Position numbers and translations under genes: made by a program. The notes beneath the pieces are model-generated. The model did not search any database and was not told the DNA's origin. It saw nothing but the letters and a program-made list of their open reading frames with translations. Below are positions 58,348 through 64,000 of a stretch of DNA of 64,000 nucleotides, piece by piece; position 1 is the stretch's first letter, and each line of letters starts with the position of its first letter. Source of the stretch: Crenobacter caeni (GTDB lineage: Bacteria; Pseudomonadota; Gammaproteobacteria; Burkholderiales; Chromobacteriaceae); the NCBI RefSeq assembly GCF_010435965.1, contig NZ_JAAGAA010000013.1, forward strand, positions 55,791-119,790. Reading direction: 5' to 3'.

Positions 58348-58361
58348 TTATATTGCCGGAC

Positions 58362-58958
58362 ATGCCAAGACCCAGCAGCTTTCCCGATACCCGTGCCCAC
58401 ATCCTCGCCACCGGCGAGCAACTGGTCCGCCACAAGGGCTTCACCGCCCTCGGCCTGACCGAACTGCTCGCCTCTGCGGGCGTGCCCAAGGGTTCGTTCT
58501 ACCACTACTTCGACTCGAAGGACGCGTTTGGCGAGGCGCTGATCGAACACTACTTCGCGCTCTACCGCCAGCATGTCGCCGCGCTGTTCACCGACGAAAC
58601 GCTGGGCTACGCGCGCGCGCGGCTCATCGCCTACTTCGAGCGCTGGCTCGCAGCGGCCGAATGCGACCCGCAACTGCATACCTGCCTCGCGGTGAAGCTC
58701 GCCGCCGAAGTGGCCGACTACTCCGAGCCGATGCGCGTGGCGCTGGATACGGCGATGCAGGGCATCATCGCCGAGATCGCCCGCGCGATCGGCGCAGCGC
58801 AGGCAGACGGCTCGCTGACCGCCACCGTGCCCGCGGCGGAACTCGCCGAGCAGTTGTACGCACGCTGGCTGGGCGCCTCGCTGCTGGCCAAGGTGTCGCG
58901 CAGCCGCGCGCCGCTGGCGAGAGCACTCGAGCACACCCGCCTGGTGCTGCCTGCCTGA
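58362..58958 (+). CDS. nemR: TetR family electrophile-sensing repressor, NemR-like
   Basis: 198 residues from the ATG at 58362. An upstream ATG at 58320 would read through the operator and -10 and is rejected. The HTH is in [50 protein letters not shown] Cys in the ligand domain ([15 protein letters not shown]) resembles the NemR sensor Cys position, and another lies at AAECDPQ. It sits directly before nemA with identical operators at both promoters. The -10 box ends 7 bases before the ATG, so the mRNA may be leaderless. Confidence 0.85.
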   Translation: MPRPSSFPDTRAHILATGEQLVRHKGFTALGLTELLASAGVPKGSFYHYFDSKDAFGEALIEHYFALYRQHVAALFTDETLGYARARLIAYFERWLAAAECDPQLHTCLAVKLAAEVADYSEPMRVALDTAMQGIIAEIARAIGAAQADGSLTATVPAAELAEQLYARWLGASLLAKVSRSRAPLARALEHTRLVLPA

Positions 58959-59005
58959 ACCCTCCCTTGCGCCCGCGTATGCGGGCACTTTTTTTACCTT
59001 GAATC

Positions 59006-59020
59006 TAGACGAACGGTCTA
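59006..59020. promoter_or_regulatory. NemR-type operator 2 (nemA promoter)
   Basis: TAGAC-GAACG-GTCTA, the same dyad as before nemR with two spacer changes, overlaps a possible -10 (TCTAAT, 59017-59022) and lies 14 bases before the nemA ATG. A weak -35 TTTACC is at 58993-58998. Confidence 0.75.
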
Positions 59021-59034
59021 ATACAGGAGTTTGC

Positions 59035-60135
59035 ATGACAGTCCCTACGCTGATGTCCCCGCTCGCCATGGGCGAGCTCGTCCTGAGCAACCGCGTGCTG
59101 ATGGCCCCGCTGACCCGCCTGCGCAATACCGAGCCGGGCGATCTGCCGACCACGCTCGCCCGCGACTACTACGTGCAGCGCGCCTCGGCCGGCCTGATCA
59201 TCAGCGAAGGCGTCCATATCTCGCCCACCGCCAAGGGCTACGCCGGCGCACCCGGCCTCTACGACGAAGCGCAGGTCGCCGCCTGGCGCGACATCAACCA
59301 AGCCGTCCATCAGGCCGGGGGCCAGATGGCGATCCAGCTGTGGCACACCGGCCGCATCTCGCACACCAGCGTGCAGCCGGACGGACAGGCGCCGGTCGCA
59401 CCATCCGCGCTCACCGCTGACACCCGCACCACCGTGCGCATGCCCGACGGCGCGCTCGAGCGCCTGCCGTGCAGCGCCCCTCGCGCGCTGGAAACCGCCG
59501 AACTCGCTGACATCGTCGACGACTTCCGCCAGGCGACCGACCGCGCGGAGCGTGCCGGCTTCGACCTCGTCGAAATCCACGCCGCCCACGGCTACCTGCT
59601 CAACCAGTTCCTGTCGCCCGAAGCGAACCAGCGTACCGATGCCTACGGCGGCAGTATCGAGAACCGCGCGCGGCTGCTGCTCGAGGTCGTTGACGCAGTC
59701 TGCGCCGAATGGACGAGCGGGCGGGTCGGCGTACGCATCTCGCCGCTGGGCGTGTTCAACGGCCTGTCCGACGTCGGCCAGGAAGACATGGCGCTCTATC
59801 TGGCGCGCGAACTGTCGAAACGCAAGCTGGCCTACCTGCACCTGTCCGAGCCGGACTGGGCCGGCGGGCCGGCGTGGCCGGAGGCGTTCCGCCACGCCAT
59901 GCGTGCGGCCTATACGGGATGCATTATCGGCGCCGGCGGCTACACTGGCGAAAAAGCCCGCCAGATGCTGGAAGCAGGCCATATCGACGCGGTCGCTTTC
60001 GGTCGCGCCTTTATCGCCAACCCCGACCTGCCTCGCAGGCTCGAGCTCGGCACGGAGCTGAACCCGCTGGACGCACGCACCCTGTACGGCGGCGACGCGC
60101 ACGGCTACACCGACTACCCGGCCCTGCCCGGCTGA
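59035..60135 (+). CDS. nemA: Old yellow enzyme family N-ethylmaleimide reductase
   Basis: 366 residues (E. coli NemA 365) from the ATG at 59035, with AGGAG upstream. It is an FMN-dependent TIM-barrel enzyme reducing activated alkenes, maleimides and nitro compounds. Features are [20 protein letters not shown], the active-site [32 protein letters not shown], and the C-terminal flavin-binding [10 protein letters not shown] and [13 protein letters not shown]. It is controlled by the adjacent TetR gene through the shared operator. Confidence 0.95.
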   Translation: MTVPTLMSPLAMGELVLSNRVLMAPLTRLRNTEPGDLPTTLARDYYVQRASAGLIISEGVHISPTAKGYAGAPGLYDEAQVAAWRDINQAVHQAGGQMAIQLWHTGRISHTSVQPDGQAPVAPSALTADTRTTVRMPDGALERLPCSAPRALETAELADIVDDFRQATDRAERAGFDLVEIHAAHGYLLNQFLSPEANQRTDAYGGSIENRARLLLEVVDAVCAEWTSGRVGVRISPLGVFNGLSDVGQEDMALYLARELSKRKLAYLHLSEPDWAGGPAWPEAFRHAMRAAYTGCIIGAGGYTGEKARQMLEAGHIDAVAFGRAFIANPDLPRRLELGTELNPLDARTLYGGDAHGYTDYPALPG

Positions 60136-60160
60136 TTTTGCCAACCCGAGGGAAAGACCG

Positions 60161-60841
60161 ATGAAACGCGTCCTGTTCGTTTTGACCAGCCACGACAAGC
60201 TCGGCGACACCGGCCACCGCACCGGCTTCTGGATCGAGGAATTCGCCGCCCCCTACTACGCGCTCTTTGATGCCGGTGTCGACATCACACTCGCCTCGCC
60301 GCTCGGGCTGCAGCCGCCGATCGACCCGAAAAGCGCGCTGCCCGAGTCGCAGACCCCGGCCACCGTGCGCTTCAACGGCGACGCCGTGCTGAAGGACAAG
60401 CTCGCGCACACGCTGACGCTGAAAGAGGTCGAGGCCGGCGATTTCGACGCGGTGTTTTACCCGGGTGGCCACGGCCCGCTGTGGGACCTGACCAACAACG
60501 AGGCGTCGCGCCTGCTGATCGAAGCCTTTGTCGCGCAGGGCAAGCCGGTCGCCGCTGTCTGCCACGCGCCGGCCGTGCTGCTGCACGCACGCGGCGCCGA
60601 CGGCAAGATGCTGGTGGACGGCCGCAAGGTCACCGGCTTTTCCGATAGCGAAGAAGCTGCGGTCGGCCTCACCCACGTCGTTCCCTTCCTGCTCGAGGAC
60701 GAACTGAAGGCGCTGGGCGCGCACTACAGCAAGGGCGACGACTGGGGCGTACACGTGGTCGAGGACGGCCCGCTGATCACCGGGCAGAACCCGGCGTCGA
60801 GCGAAGCGGTCGCGCACGCGCTGCTCTCGAGACTCGCCTGA
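60161..60841 (+). CDS. DJ-1/PfpI superfamily protein, class I glutamine amidotransferase-like (Hsp31/glyoxalase III type)
   Basis: 226 residues. The nucleophile elbow VAAVCHAPAVLLHA carries the conserved Cys-His, and FYPGGHGPLWDL gives the partner loop, as in ThiJ/PfpI enzymes that convert methylglyoxal without glutathione or act as chaperones. It lies 25 bases after nemA and is probably in the same transcript. Since NemR-type regulators also respond to reactive aldehydes, it plausibly adds aldehyde detoxification; E. coli has gloA in the same position. Confidence 0.88.
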   Translation: MKRVLFVLTSHDKLGDTGHRTGFWIEEFAAPYYALFDAGVDITLASPLGLQPPIDPKSALPESQTPATVRFNGDAVLKDKLAHTLTLKEVEAGDFDAVFYPGGHGPLWDLTNNEASRLLIEAFVAQGKPVAAVCHAPAVLLHARGADGKMLVDGRKVTGFSDSEEAAVGLTHVVPFLLEDELKALGAHYSKGDDWGVHVVEDGPLITGQNPASSEAVAHALLSRLA

Positions 60842-60931
60842 AGTCGGCGGCGGCGTGTCTGCTACGCGCCGCCGCCACCCACGCCTTGTCCATGGCATAA
60901 TCGGCGGCGTACGCAACCTCCCAGCAGCCCC

Positions 60932-61777
60932 ATGAGCCACCATCTCGTCGTGCAGGCGCCTGCCCTGCCGCAAGCCACCCTCGAACAACTGGCCGCAGCC
61001 TGCGGCGCCGATACCATCCGCCGCACGGGCCCTTGCCGCGCGGTGCTGTCGCCGTGCCCGGCGCCGGTCGAGCCTGCGCTCGCCCTGCTTGCCGCCACGC
61101 TTGGCGTCGACATCGCACGCATCGCCGACGGCGCGCGCTTCGCCGACTTCGGGCTGATCGTCTCCGATATGGACTCGACGCTGATCACCATCGAGTGCAT
61201 CGACGAGATCGCCGACATGCACGGACTCAAGCCCGAGGTCGCCGCGATCACCGAGCGCTCGATGAAAGGCGAACTCGACTTCGCGCAGTCGCTTATCGCG
61301 CGGGTCGCCCTGCTCGAAGGGCTGGACGAGGCCGCGCTCGAGCGCGTCTACCTTGAGCGCGTGCGGCTGACGCGCGGCGCCGAGACCCTGCTTGCCGCCT
61401 GCCGCGCACACGGCGTGCGCTTCATGCTGGTCTCCGGCGGCTTCACCTTCTTTACCGAACGCCTGAAGGCCACGCTCGGCCTCGACTACGCTTACGCCAA
61501 CGAGCTGGAAGTCACCGGCGGCCGGCTGACCGGCCGCGTGAAGGGCGACATCGTCGACGCCGCCGCCAAGCGCCGCTTGCTGATCGAGAGGCGCGACGCG
61601 CTCGGGCTTGCCCCGGCGCAGGTGATCGCGATGGGCGACGGCGCCAACGACCTCTTGATGCTCGCCGAGGCCGGCCTCGGCGTCGCCTTCGACGCCAAGC
61701 CGGTGGTGCGCGAGAAGGCCGCCGTCGCCATCAACCATGTCGGCCTCGAGGGCGTGCTCGGCCTGTTCGACGCCTGA
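60932..61777 (+). CDS. serB: Phosphoserine phosphatase SerB
   Basis: 281 residues. It is a HAD-superfamily enzyme for the last step of serine synthesis. The catalytic motif is IVSDMDSTLITIECIDEIAD. Motif II is FMLVSGGFTFFTERL and motif III/IV GDGANDLLMLAEAGLGVAFDAKP. The short N-terminal region (about 80 residues) replaces the longer ACT-like domain of E. coli SerB (322 residues). The next gene lies 10 bases downstream. Confidence 0.95.
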   Translation: MSHHLVVQAPALPQATLEQLAAACGADTIRRTGPCRAVLSPCPAPVEPALALLAATLGVDIARIADGARFADFGLIVSDMDSTLITIECIDEIADMHGLKPEVAAITERSMKGELDFAQSLIARVALLEGLDEAALERVYLERVRLTRGAETLLAACRAHGVRFMLVSGGFTFFTERLKATLGLDYAYANELEVTGGRLTGRVKGDIVDAAAKRRLLIERRDALGLAPAQVIAMGDGANDLLMLAEAGLGVAFDAKPVVREKAAVAINHVGLEGVLGLFDA

Positions 61778-61787
61778 AGGAAACCCC

Positions 61788-62282
61788 ATGCTGCCCACGC
61801 TTGACACCGTCAGCTTCGACGACGCACTGCCGCTGTCGCTACACACCCGCGGCGAGTACGGCCCCAAGCTTGCCCGCGAGACGCGGCTCGCACTGCGCGT
61901 GATCTCCGCAGCGCCGGCGGGCAGCGACGGAGGCGACGCGCAATTGTTGCGGCTGGAGGCCAAGCTCGACCTCGCGCTGGAACTCGCGCTGTTCGGCCGC
62001 CACCCGGAAACACCTGCGTGCCGCGCGTGCCGGCTGGGGCTGACCGAAATCGTCTGGCTACAGGACGAGGCGGCGAGCATTGGTGACGCGCTGCTGCGGC
62101 TGAGCCCCAACCCCGATTCGGCGCTGACGCTGTTCCTGCCGGTCAGCGTGCGCGCGACGCCGCAGGACGGGCGCACGCTGGTGCGCACGCAACTGGCGCA
62201 CACCTTCGACGAAGCGACCCGCGACGCCTGGGAAAAGTGGGTGTTCCGCCGCCACCGCGAAGCGATCCGCCAACTGTCGTAA
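61788..62282 (+). CDS. Probable atypical PilZ (tPilZ) domain protein, c-di-GMP receptor candidate
   Basis: 164 residues from the ATG at 61788 (AAGGAAA upstream). The helical segment LLRLEAKLDLALELALFG and the C-terminal FDEATRDAWEKWVFRRHREAIRQ resemble, from memory, the heptad helix and terminal FRRHR of atypical PilZ proteins from Xanthomonas and relatives. The classical RxxxR and DxSxxG c-di-GMP motifs are absent, as is usual for tPilZ. A CRAC Cys pair is present. It is not linked to a signalling operon; it follows serB by 10 bases. Alternative: an unrelated beta-rich hypothetical protein. Confidence 0.5.
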   Translation: MLPTLDTVSFDDALPLSLHTRGEYGPKLARETRLALRVISAAPAGSDGGDAQLLRLEAKLDLALELALFGRHPETPACRACRLGLTEIVWLQDEAASIGDALLRLSPNPDSALTLFLPVSVRATPQDGRTLVRTQLAHTFDEATRDAWEKWVFRRHREAIRQLS

Positions 62283-62548
62283 GCGTCATCTGCCCGGTGC
62301 CCCCACCTCGGGGCACCCATGTCCTGCCTGCCGCCACGCAAAATCCATCGACAAACGAACAGCCCCGGGCGCGGGCTTCGTCCTTTATTTTTCGTGACCG
62401 AACAAAAATGAAAGCGCACGAACTTTAAATGACAAAACCGGCTGCCGGCTGTTGTTTTGCGCGCGCGGCGGCACGTCTTGAAGGCATTGATCTAAATACG
62501 TATTTCGGAATATTCTTGCATTCCACTCTTACTACGCGACCCTGCCCG

Positions 62549-63832
62549 ATGAGCGAGACCGCCGCCAGCCTGGAACTGAACAACGCCGCACCGTCCACCG
62601 CCAAACTGCCTTGGACCCGGCAGGACACCACCTGGATGCTCAGCCTGTTCGGCACCGCCGTCGGTGCCGGCATCCTGTTTTTGCCGATCAACGCCGGCAT
62701 GGGCGGCTTCTGGCCGCTGGTGCTGATGACGCTGCTGATCGGCCCGATGACCTATTTGTCGCACCGCGCGCTGTCGCGCTTCGTGTGCTCGTCCGCGCAC
62801 AACGACAGCGATATCACCCGCGTGGTCGAGGAACACTTCGGCGCCGGCGCCGGCAAGGCGATCACTCTGCTCTACTTCTTCGCGATCTACCCGATCGTGC
62901 TGATCTACGGTGTCGGCATCACCAACACCGTCGACAGTTTCATGGTGCACCAGCTGGGGCTCGCGTCGCTGTCGCGCGTCCTGCTCTCCGGCGTGCTGAT
63001 CGCGGGGATGATGGCGGTGATGCTCGCCGGCGAGAAGTGGATGCTGCGCGTGACCCAGTGGCTGGTCTACCCGCTGGTCGCCATCCTCGCCTTCATGTCG
63101 TTCTACCTGATCCCGGACTGGAAGCTGGACGCGGTCGCCGTGATGCCGTCCACCTTCGACTTCGCCGGCACCGTCTGGCTGACCATCCCGGTACTGATCT
63201 TCGCGTTCAACCATTCGCCGGCGATCTCGCAGTTCGCGCTGGCCCAGCGCCGCGCGCACGGCCGGGACGCCCGTGCCAAGGCCGACCAGATCCTGCGCCG
63301 CACCTCACTGATGCTGGTCGGCTTCGTGATGCTGTTCGTGTTCTCCTGCGTGCTGTCGCTGAGCCCCGCGCAACTGATGCAGGCCAAGGCGCAGAACCTG
63401 TCCATCCTGTCCTACCTTGCCAACACGCACGAGAGCCCGTTCATCTCCTACTTCGGCCCGCTAGTCGCCTTCGTCGCCATCGTGTCGTCGTTCTTCGGCC
63501 ACTACCTGGGCGCGGCCGAAGGGCTGGAGGGCATCGTCAGCCAGCAACTGAAGGCGCGCGGCATCCGCGTGGCGCCCGGCAAGGTGCGCGCGTTCACGCT
63601 GGTGTTCATGGTCAGCACGCTGTGGGCGGTGTCGATCGCCAACCCGAGCATCCTCGGCATGATCGAGGCGCTGGGCGGGCCGATCATCGCGGCCATCCTC
63701 TACCTGATGCCGATGTACGCCATCAACAAGGTGCCGGCGCTCGCCGCGCACAAGGGCAAGCTCGGCAACGTGTTCGTGGTTGTGATGGGCCTTGTCGCGA
63801 TCAGCTCCATCGTATACGGCTTCATCGGCTAA
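62549..63832 (+). CDS. sdaC: Serine transporter SdaC (HAAAP family)
   Basis: 427 residues (E. coli 429) from ATG 62549; an in-frame start at 62429 gives a non-conserved 40-residue extension. About eleven membrane helices. Conserved blocks are [94 protein letters not shown] and [33 protein letters not shown]. It imports L-serine with protons. The Shine-Dalgarno is poor. A TTGATC/TATTCT pair at 62487-62516 is a weak promoter candidate. The 266-base gap before it is otherwise featureless. Confidence 0.94.
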   Translation: MSETAASLELNNAAPSTAKLPWTRQDTTWMLSLFGTAVGAGILFLPINAGMGGFWPLVLMTLLIGPMTYLSHRALSRFVCSSAHNDSDITRVVEEHFGAGAGKAITLLYFFAIYPIVLIYGVGITNTVDSFMVHQLGLASLSRVLLSGVLIAGMMAVMLAGEKWMLRVTQWLVYPLVAILAFMSFYLIPDWKLDAVAVMPSTFDFAGTVWLTIPVLIFAFNHSPAISQFALAQRRAHGRDARAKADQILRRTSLMLVGFVMLFVFSCVLSLSPAQLMQAKAQNLSILSYLANTHESPFISYFGPLVAFVAIVSSFFGHYLGAAEGLEGIVSQQLKARGIRVAPGKVRAFTLVFMVSTLWAVSIANPSILGMIEALGGPIIAAILYLMPMYAINKVPALAAHKGKLGNVFVVVMGLVAISSIVYGFIG

Positions 63833-63850
63833 GCCTGACTACCCAACAAA

Positions 63851-63874
63851 AATGGCACCGCAAGCGGTGCCATT
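63851..63874. terminator. Terminator after sdaC
   Basis: AATGGCACCGC pairs perfectly with GCGGTGCCATT (11 bp, 2-base loop), 18 bases after the stop. The T-tract is short (TTAAT). Confidence 0.75.
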
Positions 63875-63898
63875 AATGTGATGGTCAGCCTGAACTCC

Positions 63899-63931
63899 AA
63901 CAGCCCAGCAGGCTACGCTTGCTGGGCTGTT
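63899..63931. repeat. 12-bp perfect hairpin upstream of the IS110-family transposase
   Basis: AACAGCCCAGCA (63899-63910) is the exact reverse complement of 63920-63931, with a 9-base loop GGCTACGCT. It lies 24 bases before the transposase ATG and belongs to the non-coding left end of the element or the insertion target. Confidence 0.7.
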
Positions 63932-63955
63932 TCCAATTCGGCGCGGAGGATCATC

Positions 63956-64000
63956 ATGGCAAACATCGCACTTTTCGGTCTGGACATCGGCAAGCAGACC
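63956..64000 (+). CDS. IS110-family transposase, N-terminal fragment at window edge
   Basis: Fifteen residues are visible: MANIALFGLDIGKQT. The GLDIGK start is the usual beginning of the DEDD (RuvC-like) transposase of IS110/IS1111 elements, with Asp10 as the first catalytic acid. GGAGG lies 6 bases before the ATG at 63956. The rest is outside the window, so intactness and subgroup are unknown. Confidence 0.7.
   Translation, partial: MANIALFGLDIGKQT

Overview
The window is GC-rich, gene-dense chromosomal DNA from a betaproteobacterium, most likely of the order Neisseriales and probably Chromobacteriaceae rather than Neisseriaceae. The inference rests on the betaproteobacterial gene orders (rpsF-priB-rpsR-rplI, fmdB-DUF502-aspS, iscR-SUA-hscBA-fdx-iscX), on protein character, and on the absence of the Neisseria DNA-uptake word. 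Most of it is core housekeeping DNA. I saw no prophage, CRISPR array, defence island or biosynthetic cluster. Mobile DNA is limited to one small MITE-like element and the start of an IS110-family transposase at the right edge. No gene-free stretch exceeds 300 bases.

Layout. 1-1271: the start of a secreted histidine acid phosphatase and a DUF2860 outer-membrane protein, both on the minus strand. 1460-4324: a cation diffusion facilitator, then selB and the selenocysteine tRNA gene selC. 4409-7079: lutABC for lactate oxidation. 7178-8575: the rpsF-priB-rpsR-rplI operon (minus). 8679-12948: a CopZ-like chaperone, rlmB and a large membrane PAS-GGDEF-EAL protein (minus). 13062-16463: mfd. 16703-19126: LysE and EamA exporters and two YgiW-family periplasmic proteins (minus). 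19279-22677: ppsA and its regulator ppsR, divergent. 22739-25463: the MITE, a peroxiredoxin and aspS. 25510-29478: DUF502 and FmdB genes, then fabI-pta-ackA. 29566-31490: rpsT and murJ, divergent. 31495-40373: an RND pump pair, mltA, a thioredoxin, gltS, rlmK and coaD (minus). 40508-48049: a complete dipeptide ABC operon (dppBCDF) with two adjacent dppA paralogues. 48175-55162: a FabH2-like synthase and the complete isc operon. 55320-58229: a GST, udk and class I fumarase. 58362-60841: a nemR-nemA-DJ-1/PfpI electrophile-detoxification unit. 60932-63832: serB, an atypical PilZ-like protein and sdaC. 63956-64000: the IS110-family transposase start.

How the genes work together. The isc operon has everything needed for Fe-S assembly plus an upstream IscR-type site, and client Fe-S proteins (LutA/LutB, class I fumarase) lie nearby. 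LutABC, PpsA/PpsR, fumarase, SdaC, SerB and the Dpp system suggest growth on lactate, serine and peptides through gluconeogenesis. c-di-GMP signalling is represented by the GGDEF-EAL enzyme and a probable tPilZ receptor. Several regulatory sites can be read directly: a perfect CRP-type palindrome, a PmrA/QseB-type box before a ygiW homologue, an IscR type-1 site, twin NemR-type operators, and a shared -35 element between rpsT and murJ. I did not find a clearly undescribed multi-gene system. The best leads are the MITE inserted exactly at a stop codon, the tPilZ-like protein, the regulatory sites and the IS110 end.
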